DNA of 64,000 bases from Sphingopyxis sp. PAMC25046 (GCF_004795895.1 NZ_CP039250.1:1860001-1924000), one strand, 5' to 3'; positions 8,943 through 17,545 are shown, counted from the stretch's first letter. A program made the numbers and translations. Notes: generated by a model not told the origin, from the letters alone.

Positions 8943-9362
8943 TCACTCCTCCTTGGCGCGCGCATTGAGTTTGGCCCAAAGGGCGTCTGTCCCCGCTTCC
9001 TGCGCCTTGTTCACATATTGGGATGCGACAAGCCATCCCTTGATCGGATGGAGCGCGAGGACGCAAGGAATGATCATAAGCGGCACCGAGACGAGCGCGT
9101 GCATCCACCAGGGTGGGCTGAAAGCAACTTCGAACCACACAACCAGAAAGACGAGGGGAAAGGCGATAAAGCATAAGGAAAAAAAGGCGGGTCCGTCATC
9201 GGGGGTCGCAAAATCATAGTTCAAGCCGCAAGTCGGGCATTGATCCGTGACCTTCAGCCAACGCTTGAACATCCGGCCCTGTCCGCAGCGCGGGCAGAGA
9301 CCGTGGAGACCGGATTTATATATCCATACCCATTTCTCTCGGGCCTCGAGTTCCTGAGCCAT
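8943..9362 (-). CDS. DUF983 family membrane protein with zinc-ribbon-like Cys pairs
   Basis: 139 residues from the ATG at 9362 (an in-frame TTG lies two codons upstream). C-P-R-C-G-Q-G-R-M-F at the N-terminus and C-P-T-C-G-L-N-Y about 20 residues later form a four-Cys metal site. Two membrane spans follow (F-F-S-L-C-F-I-A-F-P-L-V-F-L-V-V and L-V-S-V-P-L-M-I-I-P-C-V). This is the DUF983 architecture, frequently found near cytochrome oxidase genes elsewhere; the exact role is not established. No Shine-Dalgarno is visible and the upstream DNA is AT-rich, so a leaderless or near-leaderless mRNA is possible. MocR follows on the same strand. Confidence 0.85.
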   Translation of the reverse strand: MAQELEAREKWVWIYKSGLHGLCPRCGQGRMFKRWLKVTDQCPTCGLNYDFATPDDGPAFFSLCFIAFPLVFLVVWFEVAFSPPWWMHALVSVPLMIIPCVLALHPIKGWLVASQYVNKAQEAGTDALWAKLNARAKEE

Positions 9363-9460
9363 ATACAATACCTATATAAAGCCATGCAATAACCCATACA
9401 TAATATGCCGCGCGTGCTTTGTCCACAGGAGGGTAGAGTCGTCCCGACCAGCGTGCAGAT

Positions 9461-9560
9461 CCGCTAGCGGTCGCGAGCTGTCATCGCCGCCCCATCGGTT
9501 TCGCACGTCCGCTTCTTCAGGACCGCCGCCTGAAAGCCGCCAGGCCGAAACCGGCCACTA
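9461..9560. repeat. Dispersed intergenic repeat, copy 3 (long form)
   Basis: Left block GCACGTCCGCTTCTT, right block CTGAAAGCCGCCAGGCCG followed by AAACCGGCCACTA. The extra upstream part GGTCGCGAGCTGTCATC matches copy 2. The stretch 9363-9729 otherwise holds only this repeat and the terminator at 9572-9610. Confidence 0.65.
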
Positions 9561-9571
9561 GGGACGATTTG

Positions 9572-9610
9572 CCTAAAAAGAACGCCCGCCCGATCGAAAT
9601 CGGACGGGCG
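9572..9610 (-). terminator. Intrinsic terminator with UUCG tetraloop
   Basis: Read on the minus strand: a 12-bp stem (CGCCCGTCCGAT against ATCGGGCGGGCG, one G-U pair), a TTCG tetraloop, then GTTCTTTTT. It lies about 120 nt downstream of the AhpD-like gene ending at 9730 and would end that transcript. Confidence 0.8.
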
Positions 9611-9729
9611 CAAGATGAAGAGCCGTGTTTCCTGAAAGGAAGAGCCCTCCTGGGTCGCATGGCGCGGTTAGCCTCGCTGATCGCCTTGATATTGTACCGC
9701 GACGCCAAAAAGCGAGCAGCGCTCACGCC

Positions 9730-10176
9730 TCAGGGCTTGGCCGCAACCGGAAGGCGGAATGGTGCGCCCAGCCTGTTGAAGGCGTTCATCGCCGCAATCG
9801 CGATCGTCAGGTCCACGAGGTCTTTCGGCTCGAATGCCTCGGCTGCTGCTGCATAGGCCTCGTCGGAAGCATGGGTCTCGCTGACGCGCGTGACTTCCTC
9901 CGCCCAAGCCAGAGCCGCGCGATATTGGTCTGGGAACAGATGCGGGACTTCATGCCACACCGGGAGCAGCGCGATCTTGTCGATCGGCATGGTCTTGAGA
10001 AGGTCCCGGGTATGCAGATCGATACAGTGAGCGCATCCGTTGATCTGGGAGACCCGGAGGAAGACGAGATGAATCAGTTCTTCAGGGAGGGCCGTGCTGT
10101 TGGTGACATAATGGTGCACACCGTACAGCGCCTTCGCTCCGGCGGGAGCGACTTCGGACCAATTCAACCGATTCAT
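9730..10176 (-). CDS. Carboxymuconolactone decarboxylase / AhpD-like alkylhydroperoxidase
   Basis: 148 residues from the ATG at 10176, which has GGAAGATC just upstream; longer in-frame starts lack a ribosome site and cross the promoter. The core I-N-G-C-A-H-C-I-D-L-H-T-R carries the AhpD redox C-x-x-C plus a downstream His, so a peroxidase-type thiol function is likely and true lactone decarboxylation less so. A paralogue with C-A-F-C lies at 18001. The promoter at 10222-10248 fits the ECF41 sigma consensus; that sigma group is known for controlling carboxymuconolactone decarboxylase, oxidoreductase and epimerase genes. Confidence 0.88.
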   Translation of the reverse strand: MNRLNWSEVAPAGAKALYGVHHYVTNSTALPEELIHLVFLRVSQINGCAHCIDLHTRDLLKTMPIDKIALLPVWHEVPHLFPDQYRAALAWAEEVTRVSETHASDEAYAAAAEAFEPKDLVDLTIAIAAMNAFNRLGAPFRLPVAAKP

Positions 10177-10221
10177 CTGATCTTCCTTTCTTCCTGAGCC
10201 AAAATCGGCGTCACCATGCCT

Positions 10222-10248
10222 GACGAGCGGGATCCCGCCGCTGTGACA
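10222..10248 (-). promoter_or_regulatory. ECF41-type sigma promoter of the AhpD-like gene
   Basis: On the minus strand TGTCACA (10248-10242) and CGTC (10225-10222) are separated by exactly 16 nt. As I recall it, the published ECF41 consensus is TGTCACA-N16-CGTC. The start codon lies about 45 nt downstream. The spacer contains the palindrome GCGGGATCCCGC. No ECF sigma gene is in the window. Confidence 0.72.
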
Positions 10249-10384
10249 TCCCGAGCAAATAAAATGCCGGTTCGACCAGATGTTGGCGAATGGGATCGGA
10301 AGAAAGGTCCGAGATTGATCTAGCGCAGTGTACCGATCAGGCCGCGCTAAGAAACGAGGGGCCAAGGCATTGTCGTACCGCTAC

Positions 10385-10440
10385 AGAATGTCGCTTATCT
10401 GGAATCAGAGTTGAAAGCCGCCTGGCCCCAATCGGCCAAT
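10385..10440. repeat. Dispersed intergenic repeat, copy 4
   Basis: Left block AGAATGTCGCTTATC, right block TTGAAAGCCGCCTGGCC followed by AATCGGCCAAT. It lies in the 429-nt gap between the divergent AhpD-like and dienelactone hydrolase genes, which otherwise holds the ECF41-type promoter and no gene I can support. Confidence 0.6.
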
Positions 10441-10605
10441 ACCTGCGGAAATCATCTGCACAAAAGCAAAAAGCCGCTTGCAGATCATCTCGAGCAATCG
10501 CAGTCTTTGCGGCGCATTCAGGCCGGATCCGGGTCGAACTCCGAGTAGGCTGGCATGCGATCACGATATTTACTGGGACCGACGACAGTCAGTGGGAGAA
10601 CCGAG

Positions 10606-11304
10606 ATGGGGGAAAATATCACGATCTCAATTGACGGCGGCTCGCTCGGCGCGTTTGTCGAACGGCCGGCGTCTGGAAGCGGACCTGTCGTCGTTGTTCT
10701 GCACGAAGTCTTCGGCGTGAACGACGACATGCGGGCCAGCTGCCGCGAACTTGCAGAGCAGGGCTTCATTGCGCTCGCACCCGATCTCTTCTGGCGACAG
10801 GAAAAAGGCGTCGACCTCTCACACTGGACTGACGAGGAATGGAAGAAGGGGCTCGCGCTTTATCAGGCCTATGATCGTGCGCAGGGCGCGATCGACATCG
10901 CCGCTATTATGGAATTTGCCGGTTCGCTTCCGGGTGCCGCCGGCAAGGTGGGATTGATGGGATATTGTCTCGGTGGATTGATGACCTACCTCGTGTCCGC
11001 ACGGCATGGCGCCGATGCGGGCGTTGCATATTATCCCGGCTCCGCGGGGGACTATGCTTCGGAGGCCAAGGACATTCGCAGTCCCCTGATGATTCATCTC
11101 GGCGAGGAAGACGAGTTCATCTCGAAGGCAGCGCAGCAAACGATCAAGTCGGCGGTCGCACAGAATCCCTCGGTCGTCGTCTTCTCTTACCCCGGCTGCA
11201 GCCATGCGTTTGCTCGGCACACTGGAACCCACTATGACGCCGACGCGGCCGCGCTAGCGAATGGGCGCACCTACGCGTTCCTCAAAGAGAGGCTCGAGGG
11301 ATAG
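10606..11304 (+). CDS. Dienelactone hydrolase family protein
   Basis: 232 residues from the ATG at 10606 (GGGAGA upstream). An alpha/beta hydrolase of the DLH family: the nucleophile is Cys121 in G-Y-C-L-G-G, the acid is about Asp169 in G-E-E-D-E-F, and the base is His200 in C-S-H-A-F. That Cys-Asp-His triad distinguishes DLH proteins from serine esterases; they open dienelactones in chlorocatechol degradation, though many members have other ester substrates. No catechol-pathway genes flank it, so the substrate is open. Cytoplasmic, no signal. Confidence 0.9.
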   Translation: MGENITISIDGGSLGAFVERPASGSGPVVVVLHEVFGVNDDMRASCRELAEQGFIALAPDLFWRQEKGVDLSHWTDEEWKKGLALYQAYDRAQGAIDIAAIMEFAGSLPGAAGKVGLMGYCLGGLMTYLVSARHGADAGVAYYPGSAGDYASEAKDIRSPLMIHLGEEDEFISKAAQQTIKSAVAQNPSVVVFSYPGCSHAFARHTGTHYDADAAALANGRTYAFLKERLEG

Positions 11305-11426
11305 CAGGAGAGCTGGCTGCACCCGGGAGGCGGCGTGACCGGCGAATCGGGAGAGGATTTTTCGTCTCTACCGGGTCGCCGTCGATATTCGTTCGACGCC
11401 GGTGAAGCTCAATTTCAGGGGCGCCG

Positions 11427-11483
11427 AGAACGGCTGCTTTCGCTGGATATCTGGTTAAACCTGCCTGCCCGCCTTCGGCCAGA
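11427..11483. repeat. Dispersed intergenic repeat, copy 5
   Basis: Left block GAGAACGGCTGCTTTCG, right block CCTGCCTGCCCGCC followed by TTCGGCCAGAA. A more divergent member placed between the dienelactone hydrolase and the next alpha/beta hydrolase gene. Confidence 0.5.
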
Positions 11484-11584
11484 AAAGCCGATTGCGCTTC
11501 CTCCGGTTGCGCATCCAAATGCCGTCGAGCTACCGTCTATAAGCTGACGCAACTTTTGGCTGCGCAGCCGATTTGGAGATATTG

Positions 11585-12463
11585 ATGCGCTCTTTGCTAG
11601 TCTTGCCAATCGTTTTGATGACCACGACCATCGGCACTGCCGAGGGATCGGACGGTTATTCCGTAGACGGCCGCTTCGACATAGGTGGGCGCTCTATCCA
11701 ACTGACATGCCGGGGGGCTGGTGCGCCCGCCGTCGTTGTCGATGCCGGGATGGGAACGGCGCCTGCCGAAGATCCAGGATGGCAAGGTATCGCAGCCAAG
11801 GTTGCAGAACACACTCGTGTCTGCCTCTATGATCGGGCGGGCCTTGGCGCGAGCGGGGCTGCGCCAGAACTCATCCGCACCAGCGCCGATGCGGCGGCGG
11901 ATTTGCGCAACGTTCTCCACGCTGCGGGAATAGCGGGGCCTTACCTTATCGTCGGGCATTCCATCGGGGGATTGCACGCGCAGGTATTCGCAAGCCTGTA
12001 TCCGGAAGAAACGGCCGGTCTCGTGCTCGTGTCTTCGACCCATCCCGACCAGATCGATAGCTGGCTTTCGGTCCTACCAGCCCCGGCCCCCGATGAAGAG
12101 AAGGCTGTCACCGAAGCGCGGACGTTTCTGACGTCCATGGCTAACGATCCGACGAAAAATGAAGAGAGGCTCGACTTCAAGGCTAGCGCCGCGCAGGCGC
12201 GCAAACTGCGATCTCTGGGTTCCAAGCCGGTGGTTATTGCAACCCACAGCACAAGTTACCGAATGGTGCCGGGGTTGTCGGAACCGATTGCTGTCAAACT
12301 TGAGGCAGCCACGCAGAGGATGCAGCGAGGACTGCTCTCCCTGTCCTCCCGCGCAAGGCAGAATATTTCCAAGACGGCCGGACACGGGCTTCCGCACGAG
12401 GATCCGTCCTTTGTGATCGACAATATCCTCGAGGCCGTTGGGATGGCTAGAAACGAACGCTGA
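11585..12463 (+). CDS. Exported alpha/beta hydrolase
   Basis: 292 residues from the ATG at 11585, which has GGAG six nt upstream and opens into a signal peptide (L-L-V-L-P-I-V-L-M..., cleavage near T-A-E-G). The fold shows the nucleophile Ser126 in G-H-S-I-G-G, a D-R-A-G-L-G-A-S strand-turn, and a late catalytic His in T-A-G-H-G-L-P-H. Similar to periplasmic proline-iminopeptidase-like or lipase-like hydrolases; the substrate cannot be told. It stands alone between two repeat copies. Confidence 0.83.
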   Translation: MRSLLVLPIVLMTTTIGTAEGSDGYSVDGRFDIGGRSIQLTCRGAGAPAVVVDAGMGTAPAEDPGWQGIAAKVAEHTRVCLYDRAGLGASGAAPELIRTSADAAADLRNVLHAAGIAGPYLIVGHSIGGLHAQVFASLYPEETAGLVLVSSTHPDQIDSWLSVLPAPAPDEEKAVTEARTFLTSMANDPTKNEERLDFKASAAQARKLRSLGSKPVVIATHSTSYRMVPGLSEPIAVKLEAATQRMQRGLLSLSSRARQNISKTAGHGLPHEDPSFVIDNILEAVGMARNER

Positions 12464-12465
12464 AT

Positions 12466-12525
12466 TGGCCCTTGTCCGCTAACGCGTACTTTCGCGCCGA
12501 AAGCTGCCAGTCGGAAATCGGCCAA
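12466..12525. repeat. Dispersed intergenic repeat, copy 6
   Basis: Left block CTTGTCCGCTAACG, right block CCGAAAGCTGCCAGTCGG followed by AAATCGGCCAA. It begins three nt after the stop codon of the exported hydrolase. Confidence 0.62.
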
Positions 12526-12663
12526 GTCCAGCGGTAAAAAGTCGAAAAATGAAGCAATCTCGGCGAAACTTCTCTTGTGAGATGGAAAGCGGCAGTTGCC
12601 TCTGCATCCATCGACCCTACTTCTCGTATGTTCGATTCGCTTTTTCGCCCAGCTGGGAACGCC

Positions 12664-12987
12664 GTGATTGTCTTCATAAATGTCTTTCAGGTCGATCCGT
12701 CCAATCAACAGCGATTGGTCGATATATTGACCAAGGTGACGGGCGAGATCGTCAGCAAAGCGCCTGGGTTCATTTCGTCGACCCTTCATCGCAGCACAGA
12801 CGGCAGCAAGGTCACCATGTACGCCAAATGGGCCAGCCTCGCTGACTACGAGGCCATGCGCCAAGACCCAGCGCCACGCCCATATCTCGAAGAAGCCCTG
12901 TCATTCGCTACATTTGATCCCGGCATGTATGAGGTGGTTGGCGAGTTCGGTTCAAAAACGACGGATGGACAATCCCCTCTGCTTTGA
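12664..12987 (+). CDS. Antibiotic biosynthesis monooxygenase (ABM) family protein
   Basis: 107 residues if begun at the GTG at 12664 with GGGAA upstream. The conserved domain starts at V-I-V-F-I-N-V-F; in-frame alternatives at 12628 (ATG) and 12577 (GTG) add residues that do not look conserved. The ABM ferredoxin-like fold is seen in V-P-x-x-x-Q-R-L-V-D-I-L...G-F-I-S-S-T-L-H-R-S and in the W-A-S-L-A-D-Y-E-A-M-R segment. Such proteins are small dimeric cofactor-free oxygenases or heme-degrading relatives. Function unknown here. Confidence 0.78.
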   Translation: MIVFINVFQVDPSNQQRLVDILTKVTGEIVSKAPGFISSTLHRSTDGSKVTMYAKWASLADYEAMRQDPAPRPYLEEALSFATFDPGMYEVVGEFGSKTTDGQSPLL

Positions 12988-13031
12988 AGGTCCGCTAGTG
13001 GTCCCTTTAGGGCGCCCGCACGGGATCCTGG

Positions 13032-13089
13032 TGAATGTCGGCTATCTTGGATCCACGCCCGAAACCCGCCCGACCGCAATCGGCCATTA
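13032..13089. repeat. Dispersed intergenic repeat, copy 7
   Basis: Left block GAATGTCGGCTATC, right block CCGAAACCCGCCCGACCG followed by CAATCGGCCATTA. It fills the space between two convergent genes and ends next to the stop codon at 13091. Confidence 0.62.
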
Positions 13090-13090
13090 G

Positions 13091-13852
13091 CTAACCTTGT
13101 TGAGCATCTACGAAAGCGGCATCCAACCTTGTCCCGAAGGAGGATCTGATCTCGTACCCCTTGATCAACCAGAATACGGAAAATACGAATATGCCGCACA
13201 CCTCGATCGTCAGGGTTGCATGGCTGCTATGCTGAAACGAAACGGCGGCTGCGGCGGGCGTCGCGAGCATGAGCGCGCCGAGGCACACATATATTTGATG
13301 AAATCTGATCCTGCGGCAGGCATCGTCGGTCAGTACAAGCGTGTCCCGCGCGCGGAAAATGCAGACATATCCGATCATCACGAAGAAGACCGTCGCGGAG
13401 ACCCAATGAACGGTCCCCGACGGGCTTGTCGCGGCGCCCTTGTTGGTGGGCCAGTCGGTCGGCACCAGCGCAACCAGAATAGCGGAGATGCCCGCGCAAT
13501 TCAGGGCCAGATCCTCTTGGAACGAATGACCCCGATAGAAGAAGAGGAATGATCCGATCGCGCAGAGCATGCCGACGAAGGCGTCGCGCATCGTCCCGGC
13601 GCCATATTGGCCCGGCGCATCAGGGTCAAAGTGATAATAGGCGCTGAGCGAGGGCTGGATATGGTGGAGTCCGCCGCCCACGATCATGACGACTGGAAAC
13701 GCGAGCGCGAGCACGCCTATTCCATTGCGGAGAATTTCATAGCTCAGCGCGATGCCGAGCGGGTCGGCGGGCCGGGCGAACATCTGTTTGGTGACCGGTC
13801 TAAACAAACCGGACAGGCGAGCGGTCACGCGGGAATTGCCACTGTGATGCAA
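13091..13852 (-). CDS. Multi-pass membrane protein of unknown function
   Basis: 253 residues with about six hydrophobic spans (first around G-V-L-A-L-A-F-P-V-V-M-I-V, last around T-I-E-V-C-G-I-F-V-F-S-V-F-W). Charged motifs between spans are S-A-Y-Y-H-F-D-P, F-F-Y-R-G-H and P-T-D-W-P-T. I do not recognise the family. The ATG at 13852 has AGGAAG upstream and lies 8 nt after the epoxide hydrolase stop, so the two are probably cotranscribed. Confidence 0.75.
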   Translation of the reverse strand: MHHSGNSRVTARLSGLFRPVTKQMFARPADPLGIALSYEILRNGIGVLALAFPVVMIVGGGLHHIQPSLSAYYHFDPDAPGQYGAGTMRDAFVGMLCAIGSFLFFYRGHSFQEDLALNCAGISAILVALVPTDWPTNKGAATSPSGTVHWVSATVFFVMIGYVCIFRARDTLVLTDDACRRIRFHQIYVCLGALMLATPAAAAVSFQHSSHATLTIEVCGIFVFSVFWLIKGYEIRSSFGTRLDAAFVDAQQG

Positions 13853-13860
13853 CGTGCTTC

Positions 13861-14904
13861 CTAACCTGCTTTCGCAACATCGATGACGGCTGCCGCAAAT
13901 GCGACGGGTGCTTCCTGGGGTAGATTATGGCCAATGCCGCCGCCGATCGTGCGATGCGCGTATCGGCCGGAGAATTTCCCGGCATAGTCGCGCGGCTCGG
14001 GGTGCGGCGCGCCATTTGCGTCGCCTTCCAGCGTGATCGCCGGGACGCTGATGATCGGCGCTGCTGCCAGGCGTCTTTCCAGTGCATCAAGTCGGGGATC
14101 GCCATCCGCCAGTCCCAGTCGCCAGCGATAATTGTGAATCACGATCGCGACATGGTCGGGATTGTCGAACGCCTGCGCCGATCGCGCGAAGGTGGCGTCG
14201 TCGAACCTCCACTCGGGCGACGCGCTTTGCCAGATGAGTTTCGAGAACTCAGCGCGATTGGTCTCATATCCACGCTCGCCGCGATCGGTGGCGAAGTAGA
14301 ATTGATACCACCAGGAGCGTTCGGCCTTGGGCGGCAATGGCATCGCGCCCGCCTCTTGGCTGCCGATCAGATATCCGCTGACCGAAACCAGTGCGGTGCA
14401 TCGCTCGGGCCAGATCGCCGCGACGATGCACGCGGTGCGCGCGCCCCAGTCGCAACCGCCGAGCGTGGCGGTCCCGATCTTGAGCGCATCCATCAAGGCG
14501 ATGACATCGAGCGCGAGCACCGTCTGTTGGCCGTTGCGAAAGGCATCGGCACCGATGAATCGCGTCGGTCCGTAGCCGCGCAGATAGGGGACGATCACCC
14601 GATAGCCCGCCTTGGCCAGCAGCGGCGCGACCTCTTCATAGCAGTGGATATCGTACGGCCAGCCATGCAGTAGGATGGCGACCGGGCCTTCCGCCGGACC
14701 CATTTCGGCGTAGGCCACGTCGAGATCGCCGGCTCTCACCCGCCGCAGCTGCCCCATGGTTGGCGATGCCAGCGACTGTGCGTTCGCGCCTTTGCCAATC
14801 TGCGCTGCATTCGCCATCGGAAATCCCGCCACGGCGACGCCCGCCGCGCCGAGGCCGGCGGCCTGCAGGAAATGTCTGCGATCGGCGCTGGAGCCGGCGG
14901 TCAT
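13861..14904 (-). CDS. Tat-exported epoxide hydrolase-like alpha/beta hydrolase
   Basis: 347 residues from the ATG at 14904 (AAAGG upstream). The N-terminus has a twin-arginine motif D-R-R-H-F-L-Q (residues 8-14) and a hydrophobic region ending A-N-A-A. The hydrolase domain has the oxyanion H-G-W-P (80-83) and the nucleophile Asp152 in G-G-C-D-W-G-A, as in epoxide hydrolases and haloalkane dehalogenases rather than Ser esterases. The catalytic His is in G-I-G-H-N-L-P-Q-E near the end. Cofactor-free, so Tat export is of interest. Divergent from the MBL hydrolase at 15162, and its own promoter must lie within 14905-15161. Confidence 0.88.
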   Translation of the reverse strand: MTAGSSADRRHFLQAAGLGAAGVAVAGFPMANAAQIGKGANAQSLASPTMGQLRRVRAGDLDVAYAEMGPAEGPVAILLHGWPYDIHCYEEVAPLLAKAGYRVIVPYLRGYGPTRFIGADAFRNGQQTVLALDVIALMDALKIGTATLGGCDWGARTACIVAAIWPERCTALVSVSGYLIGSQEAGAMPLPPKAERSWWYQFYFATDRGERGYETNRAEFSKLIWQSASPEWRFDDATFARSAQAFDNPDHVAIVIHNYRWRLGLADGDPRLDALERRLAAAPIISVPAITLEGDANGAPHPEPRDYAGKFSGRYAHRTIGGGIGHNLPQEAPVAFAAAVIDVAKAG

Positions 14905-15161
14905 GGCATTGCCTTTCGATGCGGCGGCACGGCGTACCCGAGGGCGCGCACGGCTGCGGTTCGGTCGGTCTTCCGGTCGGGACCGGTAACCGACCGTCCC
15001 CTGTTCGCCGATCATGCCGCGCTGCGCCCGCGAGAGGAACCTATGTGAAAGTGTAGGTCGGTCTGACGATTGGGCAGTCCAACCTGTCGGCGCGCACGAT
15101 ATCGGTCGCCGGTCAAAGGCGCGATCCATGGTCTTCCGAAATCGAGAAATAGGAGACTGTC

Positions 15162-16076
15162 ATGATCCCGAAGACGAATATTACCGACCGAGAAGGGCTC
15201 GATGAGCTGGTACCGTCGCGCTACGCGCTGCAGGTCGGCGACATCGAAGTGCTCGTGATCAGCGACGGTGTGCTGCCGATCCCTGCCAACGTCCTGGCGC
15301 ATAATGTCGAGCCCGAAGTCCTGGGCTCCTGGCTCGACGACCAGTTCCTCCCGCGCGATGTGGCCGAGTGGCCGCTCAACGTCCTCGTGGTGCGGAGCGG
15401 CGCGCAGACCATCCTCGTCGACTGCGGGCTCGGCTTCGATCCGAACCTCGAACTCGGGAAGGCTGGTCGCCTGATCCAGCGCCTTGCGGCCGCCGGCGTC
15501 GATCTTGCATCGGTAACCGACGTGATCCTCACCCATATGCACATGGATCATATCGGCGGCCTGGTCGTCGATGGCATCAAGGAGCGGATGCGTCCCGATC
15601 TGCGGGTCCATGTCGCGGCCGCCGAGGTCGCGTTCTGGGAGGATCCCGATTTCTCGCTTACCGCCATGCCCGAGGGGTTCCCCGATGCGCTTCGCCGCAC
15701 CGCCACCCGGTTCATGGAGCTTTATCGCGACCAGGTACAAAGTTTCGAAGAAGAATATGAAGTCGCGCCCGGCGTTCTCGTCCAACGCACCGGTGGCCAC
15801 ACGCCCGGCCATAGCGTGGTTCGCATCGCCTCGGGCGGCGACCGGCTCACATTCGTCGGCGACGCGATATTCCAGGTCTCGTTCGAACGTCCTGGCTGGT
15901 ACAATGGCTTCGAGCACGATCCCGCGGAAGCCGCTCGCGTCCGGGTCGAGCTCATGCGCGGGTTCGCGGAAAACCGCGAAGCGTTCGTGGCGACGCATCT
16001 TCCGTTCCCGTCGATCTTCCATGTGGCTCTCGACGGAGACGCCTTTCGATGCGTTCCCGCTGTCTGGGACTATTGA
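15162..16076 (+). CDS. MBL-fold metallo-hydrolase
   Basis: 304 residues, no signal peptide. The metallo-beta-lactamase fold is shown by H-M-H-M-D-H (125-130), a G-G-H-T-P-G-H-S loop, G-D-A-I-F and T-H-L-P-F-P-S, a complete set of ligands for a two-metal site. Related proteins include N-acyl homoserine lactonases and quinolone-signal-type hydrolases, but without comparison I call only the superfamily. About 100 nt upstream, GGTCTG with ATTGGGCA resembles a weak version of the promoter shared by the units at 16731, 19911, 23554 and 25370. Confidence 0.87.
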   Translation: MIPKTNITDREGLDELVPSRYALQVGDIEVLVISDGVLPIPANVLAHNVEPEVLGSWLDDQFLPRDVAEWPLNVLVVRSGAQTILVDCGLGFDPNLELGKAGRLIQRLAAAGVDLASVTDVILTHMHMDHIGGLVVDGIKERMRPDLRVHVAAAEVAFWEDPDFSLTAMPEGFPDALRRTATRFMELYRDQVQSFEEEYEVAPGVLVQRTGGHTPGHSVVRIASGGDRLTFVGDAIFQVSFERPGWYNGFEHDPAEAARVRVELMRGFAENREAFVATHLPFPSIFHVALDGDAFRCVPAVWDY

Positions 16077-16597
16077 TGCGGATTGCCGGGAGATGAGGCC
16101 TGCCGGCCTACGGCTGCGACAGCGCCTCCCACTCCCGGCCGGATAAACACCTGTCGGCAGCTGTGTCTTTCAGCTGCACGGGTCAAATTGCAGCCCCCGG
16201 CGGTCGTTCCTCCACCGCCGGGGGCCACTATTCTCAACGCATTGCGCATCGGCGCGAGCGTCTGTTCGCGGCAGAGCGCGAGGGGGAAGGGGGAACACGC
16301 TGGGCGCGTCGGTTGGGTCGGGAGAAAAAGGGGGAGCCGGACAGGTGGGATGCTCGCCTGCCATTTCGTTGGCCGCAGGGTGAAACCGGAAAAAAGCCGC
16401 TGCGTTCACCATCCCTGTCGCGTCCGGTTAACACGGCTCCCCAGGTCGCCCATGATCATGGCGTCGATGACCGGGATGCGCCGCTCTCCTGGGCGATCTT
16501 CCGGGGGGAGATCGCGCCTGCCTTGCATCACCGGTCACCCGCAGGATTAGAGCGGTGGGCCAAGAGAGCCGGTAGGTCCGAAAACCGTCCGGTGCAT
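16077..16597. other. Intergenic stretch with a strong hairpin, no supported gene
   Basis: Open frames run through here but have no convincing protein composition or ribosome site. The clearest structure is a perfect 12-bp hairpin at 16193-16225 (GCCCCCGGCGGT, 9-nt loop, ACCGCCGGGGGC), without a T-run, possibly a Rho-dependent or processing end for the MBL gene. Otherwise purine-rich, unremarkable sequence. Confidence 0.5.
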
Positions 16598-16683
16598 TGT
16601 ACCAAGCGGACGTCCGGCACCGCGGTTGGTACAGGAGGTTGGGCAGGTCTCGGGTCTGCAGCCTTTCGGCCATCTCCTCTAGT
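16598..16683 (+). promoter_or_regulatory. Inverted repeat and shared promoter motif of the NmrA-AhpD-GST operon
   Basis: TGTACCAA (16598-16605) and TTGGTACA (16626-16633) form a perfect inverted repeat with a 20-nt spacer. GGTACAG at 16628 is followed after 14 nt by CTCGGGTCT and about 51 nt after its first base by CTAGT. The same spacing appears at 19819, 23640 (minus) and 25266. The start codon lies 103 nt after GGTACA. Confidence 0.62.
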
Positions 16684-16730
16684 CCGGTTGCAGGAGGCGC
16701 AGACCGCGCCGGCAACGGAAGGGCAAGCCG

Positions 16731-17492
16731 ATGAAGATCGTCGTGATTGGAGGAACCGGGCTCATCGGTTCGAAAGTCGTCACCAAGCTCAATGAAGCAG
16801 GTCATCAGGCGATCGCCGCGGCGCCCAACACCGGGGTCAACACGATCACTGGCGAGGGCCTTGCCGAGGCAATGTCGGGCGCCGAGGTCGTCGTCGATCT
16901 CGCCAACTCGCCGACATTCGAAGACCAGGTCGCGATGGACTTTTTCCAGACCGCCGGGCGGAATCTTGTCGAGGCCGAGACGGCCGCGGGCGTGCGTCAT
17001 CATATCGCGCTATCGGTCGTCGGCACCGAGCGCCTGCAGGCCAGCGGCTATTTTCGCGCCAAGCTCGCGCAAGAGAAGCTGATCGAGGAAAGCCCGATTC
17101 CTTACACGATCCTCCATGCCACCCAGTTCATGGAGTTTTTGCGCGGCATTGCCCAGTCGGGAGTTGTCGGCGACGAAATCCGGCTCCCGCACGCCTTCAT
17201 CCAGCCGATGGCCGCGGAAGACGTCGCCGGGGCGGTGGCGGCCGTTGCGCTCGCCGAGCCCGCCAACCGGACGATCGAGATCGGCGGCCCCGAGAAATTC
17301 TATCTCGACGAGCTGATCGCTCGCGTCCTGCACCATGACAAGGATCCGCGCCCGGTCGTCGCCGATCCCGCAGCGCCCTATTTCGGCGTCGTGATCGACG
17401 ACAACTCGCTGATCCCGGGGCCTGCCGCGAAGCTCGGCGCCACGCGCTTCGACTGGTGGCTCGAAAACGTCCCGCCGCCGCCGCGCAGATAG
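16731..17492 (+). CDS. NmrA-like NAD(P)-binding protein (atypical SDR), paralogue 1
   Basis: 253 residues. A Rossmann motif G-G-T-G-L-I-G-S (8-15) opens the protein; it lacks the classical SDR Y-x-x-x-K pair, as expected of atypical NmrA-type members. A lineage-specific signature T-G-V-N-T-I-T-G-E-G-L-A-E-A is shared with the paralogue at 22455 (T-G-V-N-I-V-T-G-E-G-L-A-E-A). These proteins often sense NAD(P) or act as epimerase/oxidoreductase-like enzymes, the E of the COE gene sets linked to ECF41. First gene of an operon running to 19798. Confidence 0.87.
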   Translation: MKIVVIGGTGLIGSKVVTKLNEAGHQAIAAAPNTGVNTITGEGLAEAMSGAEVVVDLANSPTFEDQVAMDFFQTAGRNLVEAETAAGVRHHIALSVVGTERLQASGYFRAKLAQEKLIEESPIPYTILHATQFMEFLRGIAQSGVVGDEIRLPHAFIQPMAAEDVAGAVAAVALAEPANRTIEIGGPEKFYLDELIARVLHHDKDPRPVVADPAAPYFGVVIDDNSLIPGPAAKLGATRFDWWLENVPPPPRR

Positions 17493-17545
17493 GCGGGGGG
17501 ATAGCCCGGTCACCGCCTGTCACCATCGTTCGGAAGGATCCTGTC

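Noticed and set aside
9517..9726. Small minus-strand open frame downstream of the AhpD-like gene
   Set aside because: It crosses the UUCG terminator and the repeat copy.
16193..16225. 12-bp hairpin considered as an intrinsic terminator
   Set aside because: No T-run follows on either strand, so it is recorded only as a structure.
16083..16795. Long open frames between the MBL gene and the NmrA operon
   Set aside because: No ribosome site, composition follows the other frame, and they cross the hairpin and the operator.
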